Source: Paragordius varius (taxonomy: Eukaryota > Nematomorpha). Taken from it: a DNA stretch of 64,000 nucleotides. Shown here piece after piece: positions 14,714 through 27,434 of this stretch. The stretch is taken from assembly GCA_964247055.1 (NCBI GenBank), contig OZ176052.1, positions 13,392,001 to 13,456,000 of the forward strand, in the 5' to 3' direction. The position numbers and the translations under genes are program-made. How positions within the stretch are numbered: the stretch's first letter is position 1; every line of letters begins with the position of its first letter. The notes beneath the pieces were generated by a model that did not search any database, had not been told where the DNA came from, and saw only the letters and a program-made list of their open reading frames with translations.

Positions 14714-16678
14714 AGACTACATCAAAATATAGAGATAGTTTGACAAACTCTTTCATATCCGATTTTCACAACGATACTTTAAAAATTAATGTATAAAACT
14801 AGTCGTATCAATAAATCGCATCAATACTCAAGTTAAACTTTGTCCTTAAAAATCGGATATTGGTCACCGGTGAACAAAATTATTTTTTTATTCTCTTAGC
14901 AAGACTACATCAAAATATAGAGATAGTTTGACAAACTCTTTCATATCCGATTTTCACAACGATACTTTAAAAATTAATGCATGAAACTTGTCGCTTCAAT
15001 ACTCAAGTTAAACTTTGTCCTTAAAAATCGGATATTGGTCACCGGTGAACAAAATTATTTTTTAATTCTCTTAGTAAGACTACATCAAAATATAGAGATA
15101 GTTTGACAAACTCTTTCATATCTGATTTTTAGAACGATACTTTAAAAATTATGGTATTAAACTAGTCGCATCAATACTCAAATTAAACTTTGTCCTTAAA
15201 AATCGGATATTGGTCACCGGTGAACAAAATTATTTTTTTATTCTCTTAGCAAGACTACATCAAAATATAGTGATTGTTTGACAAACTCTTTCATATCCGA
15301 TTTTCACAACGATACTTTAAAAATTAATGACTGAAACTTGTCGCTTCAATACTCAAGTTAAACTTTGTCCTTAAAAATAGGATATTGGTCACCGGTGAAC
15401 AAAATTATTTTTTATACATTCTCTTAGTAAGACTACATCAAAATATAGAGATAGTTTGACAAACTCTTTCATATCCGATTTTTACAACGATACTTTAAAA
15501 ATTAATGTGTTAAACTAGTGGCATCAATACTCAAGTTAAACTTTGTCCTTAAAAATCGGATATTTTATCACCGGTGAACAAAATTATTTTTTATACATTC
15601 TCTTAGTAAGACATCAAAATATAGAGATAGTTTGACAAATTCTTTCATATCCGATTTTTACAACGATACTTTAAAAATTAATGTATTAAACTAGTCGCAT
15701 CAATACTCAAGTTAAACTTTGTCCTTAAAAATCGGATATTGGTCACCTATGAACAAAATAATTTTTTATACATTCTCTTAGTAAGACTACATCAAAATAT
15801 AGAGATAGTTTGACAAACTCTTTCATATCCGATTTTTACAACGATACTTTAAAATTAATGTATTAAACTAGTCGCATCAATACTCAAGTTAAACTTTGTC
15901 CTTAAAAATCGGATATTGGTCACCGGTGAACAAAATTATTTTTTATACATTCTCTTAGCAAGACTACATCAAAATATAGAGATAGTTTGACAAACTCTTT
16001 CATATCCGATTTTTACAACGATACTTTATAAATTAATGTATAAAACTAGTCGTATCAATAAGTCGCATCAATACTCAAGTTAAACTTTGTCCTTAAAAAT
16101 CGGATATTGGTCACCGGTGAACAAAATAATTTTTTATACATTCTCTTAGTAAGACTACATCAAAATATAGAGATAGTTTGACAAACTCTTTCATAACCGA
16201 TTTTTACAACGATACTTTAAAAATTATGGTATTAAACCAGTCGCATCGATACTCAAGTTAAACTTTGTCCTTAAAAATCGGATATTGGTCACCGGTGAAC
16301 AAAATTATTTTTTATACATTCTCTTAGTAAGACTACATCAAAATATAGAGATAGTTTGACAAACTCTTTCATACCCGATTTTTACAACGATACTTTAAAA
16401 AGTAATGTATAAAACTAGTCGCATCAATACTCAAGTTAAACTTTATCCTTAAAAATTGGATATTGGTCACCGGTGAACAAAATAATTTTTTATACATTCT
16501 CTTAGTAAGACTACATCAAAATATAGAGATAGTTTGACAAACTCTTTCATATCCGTTTTTACAACGATACTTTAAAAATTATGGTATTAAACTAGTCGCA
16601 TCAATACTCAAATTAAACTTTGTTCTTAAAAATCGGATATTGGTCACCGGTGAACAAAATTATTTTTTATAGATTCTC
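14714..16678 (+). repeat. 1965-bp tandem duplication, copy 1
   Basis: About eleven monomers repeated immediately downstream with a constant offset of 1965 bp. Unusual shared markers are 'atgcatgaaacttgtcgcttc' type monomers (first at 14977), 'aatgactgaaac', 'tattttatcacc', 'cacctatgaac', and the short 'tatagattctcagac' monomer at its end. One substitution that separates the copies is G at 16402 versus T at 18367. The monomers fall in the same family but include forms rare elsewhere in the window. Confidence 0.92.
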
Positions 16679-16725
16679 AGACTACATCAAAATATAGAGA
16701 TAGTTTGACAAACTCTTTCATATCC
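16555..16725 (+). repeat. Variant monomer r (171 bp), first of five
   Basis: Recognised by 'tatccgttttt' (one base missing at the monomer start), 'tttgttctt' and 'tatagattctcagac' (seven bases missing). The other copies begin at 18520, 27240, 31720 and 32438. The monomer after r differs: a 191-mer with 'aaatcgc' after 16725 and 32608, a 'gtgttaaactagtggc' monomer after 18690, and a 191-mer with 'aagtcgc' after 27410 and 31890. This makes r a useful marker of rearrangement. Confidence 0.85.
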
Positions 16726-18643
16726 GATTTTCACAACGATACTTTAAAAATTAATGTATAAAACTAGTCGTATCAATAAATCGCATCAATACTCAAGTTA
16801 AACTTTGTCCTTAAAAATCGGATATTGGTCACCGGTGAACAAAATTATTTTTTTATTCTCTTAGCAAGACTACATCAAAATATAGAGATAGTTTGACAAA
16901 CTCTTTCATATCCGATTTTCACAACGATACTTTAAAAATTAATGCATGAAACTTGTCGCTTCAATACTCAAGTTAAACTTTGTCCTTAAAAATCGGATAT
17001 TGGTCACCGGTGAACAAAATTATTTTTTAATTCTCTTAGTAAGACTACATCAAAATATAGAGATAGTTTGACAAACTCTTTCATATCTGATTTTTAGAAC
17101 GATACTTTAAAAATTATGGTATTAAACTAGTCGCATCAATACTCAAATTAAACTTTGTCCTTAAAAATCGGATATTGGTCACCGGTGAACAAAATTATTT
17201 TTTTATTCTCTTAGCAAGACTACATCAAAATATAGTGATTGTTTGACAAACTCTTTCATATCCGATTTTCACAACGATACTTTAAAAATTAATGACTGAA
17301 ACTTGTCGCTTCAATACTCAAGTTAAACTTTGTCCTTAAAAATAGGATATTGGTCACCGGTGAACAAAATTATTTTTTATACATTCTCTTAGTAAGACTA
17401 CATCAAAATATAGAGATAGTTTGACAAACTCTTTCATATCCGATTTTTACAACGATACTTTAAAAATTAATGTGTTAAACTAGTGGCATCAATACTCAAG
17501 TTAAACTTTGTCCTTAAAAATCGGATATTTTATCACCGGTGAACAAAATTATTTTTTATACATTCTCTTAGTAAGACATCAAAATATAGAGATAGTTTGA
17601 CAAATTCTTTCATATCCGATTTTTACAACGATACTTTAAAAATTAATGTATTAAACTAGTCGCATCAATACTCAAGTTAAACTTTGTCCTTAAAAATCGG
17701 ATATTGGTCACCTATGAACAAAATAATTTTTTATACATTCTCTTAGTAAGACTACATCAAAATATAGAGATAGTTTGACAAACTCTTTCATATCCGATTT
17801 TTACAACGATACTTTAAAATTAATGTATTAAACTAGTCGCATCAATACTCAAGTTAAACTTTGTCCTTAAAAATCGGATATTGGTCACCGGTGAACAAAA
17901 TTATTTTTTATACATTCTCTTAGCAAGACTACATCAAAATATAGAGATAGTTTGACAAACTCTTTCATATCCGATTTTTACAACGATACTTTATAAATTA
18001 ATGTATAAAACTAGTCGTATCAATAAGTCGCATCAATACTCAAGTTAAACTTTGTCCTTAAAAATCGGATATTGGTCACCGGTGAACAAAATAATTTTTT
18101 ATACATTCTCTTAGTAAGACTACATCAAAATATAGAGATAGTTTGACAAACTCTTTCATAACCGATTTTTACAACGATACTTTAAAAATTATGGTATTAA
18201 ACCAGTCGCATCGATACTCAAGTTAAACTTTGTCCTTAAAAATCGGATATTGGTCACCGGTGAACAAAATTATTTTTTATACATTCTCTTAGTAAGACTA
18301 CATCAAAATATAGAGATAGTTTGACAAACTCTTTCATACCCGATTTTTACAACGATACTTTAAAAATTAATGTATAAAACTAGTCGCATCAATACTCAAG
18401 TTAAACTTTATCCTTAAAAATTGGATATTGGTCACCGGTGAACAAAATAATTTTTTATACATTCTCTTAGTAAGACTACATCAAAATATAGAGATAGTTT
18501 GACAAACTCTTTCATATCCGTTTTTACAACGATACTTTAAAAATTATGGTATTAAACTAGTCGCATCAATACTCAAATTAAACTTTGTTCTTAAAAATCG
18601 GATATTGGTCACCGGTGAACAAAATTATTTTTTATAGATTCTC
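16679..18643 (+). repeat. 1965-bp tandem duplication, copy 2
   Basis: Matches 14714-16678 line by line at offset 1965 with very few differences. After 18643 a third copy does not begin; the array jumps instead to a monomer of the 'gtgttaaactagtggc' type that lies in the interior of the unit. Inferred: a recent duplication by unequal exchange or sister-strand slippage, unless it is an assembly artefact. Confidence 0.92.
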
Positions 18644-21354
18644 AGACTACATCAAAATATAGAGATAGTTTGACAAACTCTTTCATATCCGATTTTTACA
18701 ACGATACTTTAAAAATTAATGTGTTAAACTAGTGGCATCAATACTCAAGTTAAACTTTGTCCTTAAAAATCGGATATTTTATCACCGGTGAACAAAATTA
18801 TTTTTTATACATTCTCTTAGTAAGACATCAAAATATAGAGATAGTTTGACAAACTCTTTCATATCCGATTTTTACAACGATACTTTAAAAATTAATGTAT
18901 TAAACTAGTCGCATCAATACTCAAGTTAAACTTTGTCCTTAAAAATCGGATATTGGTCACCGGTGAACAAAATTATTTTTTATACATTCTCTTAGTAAGA
19001 CATCAAAATATAGAGATAGTTTGACAAACTCTTTCATATCCGATTTTTACAACGATACTTTAAAAATTAATGTATTAAACTAGTCGCATCAATACTCAAG
19101 TTAAACTTTGTCCTTAACAATCGGATATTGGTCACCGGTGAACAAAATTATTTTTTATACATTCTCTTAGTAAGACTACATCAAAATATAGAGTTTGACA
19201 AACTCTTTCATATCCGATTTTTACAACGATACTTTAAAAATTAATGTATTAAACTAGTCGCATCAATACTCAAATTAAACTTTGTCCTTAAAAATCGGAT
19301 ATTGGTCACCGGTGAACAAAATTATTTTTTATATATTCTCTTAGCAAGACTACATCAAAATATAGAGATAGTTTGACAAACTCTTTCATATCCGATTTTT
19401 ACAACGATACTTTAAAAATTAATGTATTAAACTAGTCGCATCAATACTCAAATTAAACTTTGTCCTTAAAAATCGGATATTGGTCACCGGTAAACAAAAT
19501 TATTTTTTATACATTCTCTTAGTAGGACTACATCAAAATATAGAGATAGTTTGGCAAACTCTTTCATATCCGATTTTTACAACGATACTTTAAAAATTAA
19601 TGTATAAAACTAGTCGCATCAATACTCAAGTTAAACTTTGTCCTTAAAAATCAAATATTGGTCACCGGTGAACAAAATTATTTTTTATACATTCTCTTAG
19701 TAAGACTACATCAAAATATAGAGATAGTTTGACAAACTCTTTCATATCCGATTTTTACAACGATACTTTAAAAATTAATGTGTTAAACTAGTCGCATCGA
19801 TACTCAAGTTAAACTTTGTCCTTAAAAATCGGATATTGGTCACCGGTGAACAAAATAATTTTTTATACATTCTCTTAGTAAGACTACATCAAAATATAGA
19901 GATAGTTTGACAAACTCTTTCATATCCGATTTTTACAACGATACTTTAAAAATTAATGTATTAAACTAGTCGCATCAATACTCAAGTTAAACTTTGTCCT
20001 TAAAAATCGGATATTGGTCACCGGTGAACAAAATAATTTTTTATACATTCTCTTAGTAAGACTACATCAAAATATAGAGATAGTTTGACAAACTCTTTCA
20101 TATCCGATTTTTACAACGATACTTTAAAAATTAATGTATTAAACTAGTCGCATCAATACTCAAGTTAAACTTTATCCTTAAAAATTGGATATTGGTCACC
20201 GGTGAAGAAAATAATTTTTATACATTCTTTTAGTAAGACTACATCAAAATATAGAGATAGTTTGACAAACTCTTTCATATCCGATTTTTACAACGATACT
20301 TTAAAAATTATGGTATTAAACTAGTCGCATCAATACTCAAATTAAACTTTGTCCTTAAAAATCGGATATTGGTCACCGGTAAACAAAATTATTTTTTATA
20401 TATTCTCTTAGCAAGACTACATCAAAATATAGAGATAGTTTGACAAACTCTTTCATATCCGATTTTCACAACGATACTTTAAAAATTAATGTATAAAACT
20501 AGTCGTATCAATAAATCGCATCAATACTCAAGTTAAACTTTGTCCTTAAAAATCGGATATTGGTCACCGGTGTACAAAATAATTTTTTATACATTCTCTT
20601 AGTAAGACTACATCAAAATATAGAGATAGTTTGACAAACTCTTTCATATCCGATTTTTACAACGATACTTTAAAAATTATGGTATTAAACCAGTCGCATC
20701 AATACTCAAATTAAACTTTGTCCTTAAAAATCGGATATTGGTCACCGGTGAACAAAATTATTTTTTTATTCTCTTAGCAAGACTACATCAAAATATAGAG
20801 ATAGTTTGACAAACTCTTTCATACCCAATTTTCACAACGATACTTTAAAAATTAATGCATGAAACTTGTCGCTTCAATACTCAAGTTAAACTTTGTCCTT
20901 AAAAATCGGATATTGGTCACCGGTGAACAAAATTATTTTTTAATTCTCTTAGTAAGACTACATCAAAATATAGAGATAGTTTGACAAACTCTTTCATATC
21001 TGATTTTTACAACGATACTTTAAAAATTATGGTATTAAACTAGTCGCATCAATACTCAAATTAAACTTTGTCCTTAAAAATCGGATATTGGTCACCGGTG
21101 AACAAAATTATTTTTTTATTCTCTTAGCAAGACTACATCAAAATATAGTGATTGTTTGACAAACTCTTTCATATCCGATTTTCACAACGATACTTTAAAA
21201 ATTAATGACTGAAACTTGTCGCTTCAATACTCAAGTTAAACTTTGTCCTTAAAAATCGGATATTGGTCACCGGTGAACAAAATTATTTTTTATACATTCT
21301 CTTAGTAAGACTACATCAAAATATAGAGATAGTTTGACAAACTCTTTCATATCC

Positions 21355-21708
21355 GATTTTTACAACGATACTTTAAAAATTAATGTGTTAAACTAGTGGC
21401 ATCAATACTCAAGTTAAACTTTGTCCTTAAAAATCGGATATTTTATCACCGGTGAACAAAATTATTTTTTATACATTCTCTTAGTAAGACATCAAAATAT
21501 AGAGATAGTTTGACAAACTCTTTCATATCCGATTTTTACAACGATACTTTAAAAATTAATGTATTAAACTAGTCGCATCAATACTCAAGTTAAACTTTGT
21601 CCTTAAAAATCGGATATTGGTCACCTATGAACAAAATAATTTTTTATACATTCTCTTAGTAAGACTACATCAAAATATAGAGATAGTTTGACAAACTCTT
21701 TCATATCC
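21355..21708 (+). repeat. Dimer p-q, copy 1 (354 bp)
   Basis: p (21355-21530, 176 bp) has 'gtgttaaactagtggc', 'tattttatcacc' and the short 'taagacatc'. q (21531-21708, 178 bp) has 'gtcacctatgaac' and 'aaaataa'. The same pair follows at once at 21709, so the dimer is locally duplicated. In the 1965-bp and 4480-bp units p and q occur only once in a row. Confidence 0.9.
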
Positions 21709-22062
21709 GATTTTTACAACGATACTTTAAAAATTAATGTGTTAAACTAGTGGCATCAATACTCAAGTTAAACTTTGTCCTTAAAAATCGGATATTTTAT
21801 CACCGGTGAACAAAATTATTTTTTATACATTCTCTTAGTAAGACATCAAAATATAGAGATAGTTTGACAAACTCTTTCATATCCGATTTTTACAACGATA
21901 CTTTAAAAATTAATGTATTAAACTAGTCGCATCAATACTCAAGTTAAACTTTGTCCTTAAAAATCGGATATTGGTCACCTATGAACAAAATAATTTTTTA
22001 TACATTCTCTTAGTAAGACTACATCAAAATATAGAGATAGTTTGACAAACTCTTTTATATCC
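21709..22062 (+). repeat. Dimer p-q, copy 2 (354 bp)
   Basis: p at 21709-21884 and q at 21885-22062 repeat the preceding 354 bp. The copies differ mainly at the end of q, where copy 2 has 'tcttttatatcc'. The next monomer opens with the altered 'gatttttccacg'. Confidence 0.9.
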
Positions 22063-22607
22063 GATTTTTCCACGATACTTTAAAATTAATGTATTAAACT
22101 AGTCGCATCAATACTCAAGTTAAACTTTGTCCTTAAAAATCGGATATTGGTCACCGGTGAACAAAATTATTTTTTATACATTCTCTTAGCAAGACTACAT
22201 CAAAATATAGAGATAGTTTGACAAACTCTTTCATATCCGATTTTTACAACGATACTTTATAAATTAATGTATAAAACTAGTCGTATCAATAAGTCGCATC
22301 AATACTCAAGTTAAACTTTGTCCTTAAAAATCGGATATTGGTCACCGGTGAACAAAATAATTTTTTATACATTCTCTTAGTAAGACTACATCAAAATATA
22401 GAGATAGTTTGACAAACTCTTTCATATCCGATTTTTACAACGATACTTTAAAAATTATGGTATTAAACTAGTCGCATCAATACTCAAATTAAACTTTGTC
22501 CTTAAAAATCGGATATTGGTCACCGGTGAACAAAATTATTTTTTATATATTCTCTTAGCAAGACTACATCAAAATATAGAGATAGTTTGACAAACTCTTT
22601 CATATCC

Positions 22608-22752
22608 GATTTTTACAACGATACTTTAAAAATTAATGTATTAAAATAGTCGCATCAATACTCAAGTTAAACTTTGTCCTTAAAAATCGGATATTGGTCA
22701 CCGGTATAAGACATCAAAATATAGAGATAGTTTGACAAACTCTTTCATATCC
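22608..22752 (+). repeat. Truncated monomer (145 bp)
   Basis: The sequence runs from 'caccggt' at about 22699-22705 straight into 'ataagacatc'. The AT-rich tract and the 'cattctcttag' stretch that normally follow are missing, about 30 bases. The right part has the p-type 'taagacatc'. It is the largest single deletion I noticed in a monomer of this window. Confidence 0.85.
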
Positions 22753-22954
22753 GATTTTTACAACGATACTTTAAAAATTAATGTATTAAACTAGTCGCAT
22801 CAATACTCAAGTTAAACTTTGTCCTTAAAAATCGGATATTGGTCACCGGTGAACAAAATTATTTTTTATACATTCTCTTAGCAAGACTACATCAAAATAT
22901 AGAGATAGTTTGACAAACTCTTTCATATCCGATTTTTACAACGATACTTTATAA

Positions 22955-25900
22955 ATTAATGTATAAAACTAGTCGTATCAATAAGTCGCATCAATACTCA
23001 AGTTAAACTTTGTCCTTAAAAATCGGATATTGGTCACCGGTGAACAAAATAATTTTTTATACATTCTCTTAGTAAGACTACATTTAAATATAGAGATAGT
23101 TTGACAAACTCTTTCATAACCGATTTTTACAACGATACTTTAAAAATTATGGTATTAAACCAGTCGCATCAATACTCAAGTTAAACTTTGTCCTTAAAAA
23201 TCGGATATTGGTCACCTATAAACAAAATAATTTTTTATACATTCTCTTAGTAAGACTACATCAAAATATAGAGATAGTTTGACAAACTCTTTCATATCCG
23301 ATTTTTACAACGATACTTTAAAATTAATGTATTAAACTAGTCGCATCAATACTCAAGTTAAACTTTGTACTTAAAAATCGGATATTGGTCACCGGTGAAC
23401 AAAATTATTTTTTATACATTCTCTTAGCAAGACTACATCAAAATATAGAGATAGTTTGACAAACTCTTTCATAACCGATTTTTACAACGATACTTTAAAA
23501 ATTATGGTATTAAACCAGTCGCATCGATACTCAAGTTAAACTTTGTCCTTAAAAATCGGATATTGGTCACCGGTGAACAAAATTATTTTTTATACATTCT
23601 CTTAGTAAGACTACATCAAAATATAGAGATAGTTTGACAAACTCTTTCATATCCGATTTTTACAACGATACTTTATAAATTAATGTATAAAACTAGTCGT
23701 ATCAATAAGTCGCATCAATACTCAAGTTAAACTTTGTCCTTAAGAATCGGATATTGGTCACCGGTGAACAAAATAATTTTTTATACATTCTCTTAGTAAG
23801 ACTACATCAAAATATAGAGATAGTTTGACAAACTCTTTCATAACCGATTTTTACAACGATACTTTAAAAATTATGGTATTAAACCAGTCGCATCGATACT
23901 CAAGTTAAACTTTGTCCTTAAAAATCGGATATTGGTCACCGGTGAACAAAATAATTTTTTATACATTCTCTTAGTAAGACTACATCAAAATATAGAGATA
24001 GTTTGACAAACTCTTTCATAACCGATTTTTACAACGATACTTTAAAAATTATGGTATTAAACCAGTCGCATCGATACTCAAGTTAAACTTTGTCCTTAAA
24101 AATCGGATATTGGTCACCGGTGAACAAAATTATTTTTTATACATTCTCTTAGTAAGACTACATCAAAATATAGAGATAGTTTGACAAACTTTTTCATATC
24201 CGTTTTTACAACGATACTTTAAAAATTATGGTATTAAACTAGTCGCATCAATACTCAAGTTAAACTTTATCCTTAAAAATTGGATATTGGTCACCGATGA
24301 ACAAAATTATTTTTTATACATTCTCTTAGTAAGACTACATCAAAATATAGAAATAGTTTGACAAACTCTTTCATATCCGATTTTTACAACGATACTTTAA
24401 AAATTAATGTATTAAACTAGTCGCATCAATACTCAAATTAAACTTTGTCCTTAAAAATCGGATATTGGTCACCGGTGAACAAAATTATTTTTTATATATT
24501 CTCTTAGCAAGACTACATTAAAATATAGAGATAGTTTGACAAACTCTTTCATATCCGATTTTTACAACGATACTTTATAAATTAATGTATAAAACTAGTC
24601 GTATCAATAAGTCGCATCAATACTCAAGTTAAACTTTGTCCTTAAGAATCGGATATTGGTCACCGGTGAACAAAATAATTTTTTATACATTCTCTTAGTA
24701 AGACTACATCAAAATATAGAGATAGTTTGACAAACTCTTTCACAACCGATTTTTACAACGATACTTTAAAAATTATGGTATTAAACCAGTCGCATCGATA
24801 CTCAAGTTAAACTTTGTCCTTAAAAATCGGATATTGGTCACCGGTGAACAAAATAATTTTTTATACATTCTCTTAGTAAGACTACATCAAAATATAGAGA
24901 TAGTTTGACAAACTCTTTCATAACCGATTTTTACAACGATACTTTAAAAATTATGGTATTAAACCAGTCGCATCGATACTCAAGTTAAACTTTGTCCTTA
25001 AAAATCGGATATTGGTCACCGGTGAACAAAATTATTTTTTATACATTCTCTTAGTAGGACTACATCAAAATATAGAGATAGTTTGGCAAACTCTTTCATA
25101 TCCGATTTTTACAACGATACTTTAAAAATTAATGTATAAAACTAGTCGCATCAATACTCAAGTTTAACTTTGTCCTTAAAAATCGAATATTGGTCACCGG
25201 TGAACAAAATAATTTTTTATACATTCTCTTAGTAAGACTACATCAAAATATAGAGATAGTTTGACAAACTCTTTCATATCCGATTTTTACAACGATACTT
25301 TAAAAATTAATGTATTAAACTAGTCGCATCAATACTCAAGTTAAACTTTGTCCTTAAAAATCGGATATTGGTCACCGGTGAACAAAATAATTTTTTATAC
25401 ATTCTCTTAGTAAGACTACATCAAAATATAGAGATAGTTTGACAAACTCTTTCATATCCGATTTTTACAACGATACTTTAAAAATTAATGTATTAAACTA
25501 GTGGCATCAATACTCAAGTTAAACTTTATCCTTAAAAATTGGATATTGGTCACCGGTGAAGAAAATAATTTTTATACATTCTTTTAGTAAGACTACATCA
25601 AAATATAGAGATAGTTTGACAAACTCTTTCATATCCGATTTTTACAACGATACTTTAAAAATTATGGTATTAAACTAGTCGCATCAATACTCAAATTAAA
25701 CTTTGTCCTTAAAAATCGGATATTGGTCACCGGTAAACAAAATTATTTTTTATATATTCTCTTAGCAAGACTACATCAAAATATAGAGATAGTTTGACAA
25801 ACTCTTTCATATCCGATTTTCACAACGATACTTTAAAAATTAATGTATAAAACTAGTCGTATCAATAAATCGCATCAATACTCAAGTTAAACTTTGTCCT

Positions 25901-27434
25901 TAAAAATCGGATATTGGTCACCGGTGAACAAAATAATTATTTATACATTCTCTTAGTAAGACTACATCAAAATATAGAGATAGTTTGACAAACTCTTTCA
26001 TATCCGATTTTTACAACGATACTTTAAAAATTATGGTATTAAACCAGTCGCATCAATACTCAAATTAAACTTTGTCCTTAAAAATCGGATATTGGTCACC
26101 GGTGAACAAAATTATTTTTTTATTCTCTTAGCAAGACTACATCAAAATATAGAGATAGTTTGACAAACTCTTTCATATCCGATTTTCACAACGATACTTT
26201 AAAAATTAATGCATGAAACTTGTCGCTTCAATACTCAAGTTAAACTTTGTCCTTAAAAATCGGATATTGGTCACCGGTGAACAAAATTATTTTTTAATTC
26301 TCTTAGAAAGACTACATCAAAATATAGAGATAGTTTGACAAACTCTTTCATATCTGATTTTTACAACGATACTTTAAAAATTATGGTATTAAACTAGTCG
26401 CATCAATACTCAAATTAAACTTTGTCCTTAAAAATCGGATATTGGTCACCGGTGAATAAAATTATTTTTTTATTCTCTTAGCAAGACTACATCAAAATAT
26501 AGAGATTGTTTGACAAACTCTTTCATATCCGATTTTCACAACGATACTTTAAAAATTAATGCATGAAACTTGTCGCTTCAATACTCAAGTTAAACTTTGT
26601 CCTTAAAAATCGGATATTGGTCACCGGTGAACAAAATTATTTTTTATACATTCTCTTAGTAAGACTACATCAAAATATAGAGATAGTTTGACAAACTCTT
26701 TCATATCCGATTTTTACAACGATACTTTAAAAATTAATGTGTTAAACTAGTGGCATCAATACTCAAGTTAAACTTTGTCCTTAAAAATCGGATATTTTAT
26801 CACCGGTGAACAAAATTATTTTTTATACATTCTCTTAGTAAGACATCAAAATATAGAGATAGTTTGACAAACTCTTTCATATCCGATTTTTACAACGATA
26901 CTTTAAAAATAAATGTATTAAACTAGTCGCATCAATACTCAAGTTAAACTTTGTCCTTAAAAATCGGATATTGGTCACCTATGAACAAAATAATTTTTTA
27001 TACATTCTCTTAGTAAGACTACATCAAAATATAGAGATAGTTTGACAAACTCTTTCATATCCGATTTTTACAACGATACTTTAAAATTAATGTATTAAAC
27101 TAGTCGCATCAATACTCAAGTTAAACTTTGTCCTTAAAAATCGAATATTGGTCACCGGTGAACAAAATTATTTTTTATACATTCTCTTAGTAAGACTACA
27201 TCAAAATATAGAGATAGTTTGACAAACTCTTTCATATCCGTTTTTACAACGATACTTTAAAAATTATGGTATTAAACTAGTCGCATCAATACTCAAATTA
27301 AACTTTGTTCTTAAAAATCGGATATTGGTCACCGGTGAACAAAATTATTTTTTATAGATTCTCAGACTACATCAAAATATAGAGATAGTTTGACAAACTC
27401 TTTCATATCCGATTTTTACAACGATACTTTAAAA
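22955..27434 (+). repeat. 4480-bp tandem duplication, copy 1
   Basis: About 25 monomers that recur at once downstream with a constant 4480-bp offset. Rare markers line up exactly: 'catttaaata' at 23081 and 27561, 'ttgtacttaa' near 23367 and 27847, 'cacaaccgat' near 24741 and 29221, 'ttgaccaaactttttc'-region variants near 24190 and 28670, 'aaataattatttat' near 25931 and 30411, and 'aatgcatgaaac' at 26209/30689 and 26559/31039. The left boundary is where 'tttataaattaatg' (copy 1) meets 'tttaaaaatttatg' (copy 2). Confidence 0.93.

Larger units (their letters stand above)
18644..22954 (+). repeat. Mixed satellite block with relocated copies
   Basis: Contains a copy of 13320-14860 at about 19190-20566 (offset 5870, then 5696-5700 after a one-monomer difference), monomers of the 'gcatgaaacttgtcgc' and 'gactgaaac' types as in the 1965-bp units, and a duplicated dimer at 21355-22062. 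A 145-bp truncated monomer lies at 22608-22752. No gene or foreign DNA. Confidence 0.85.
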
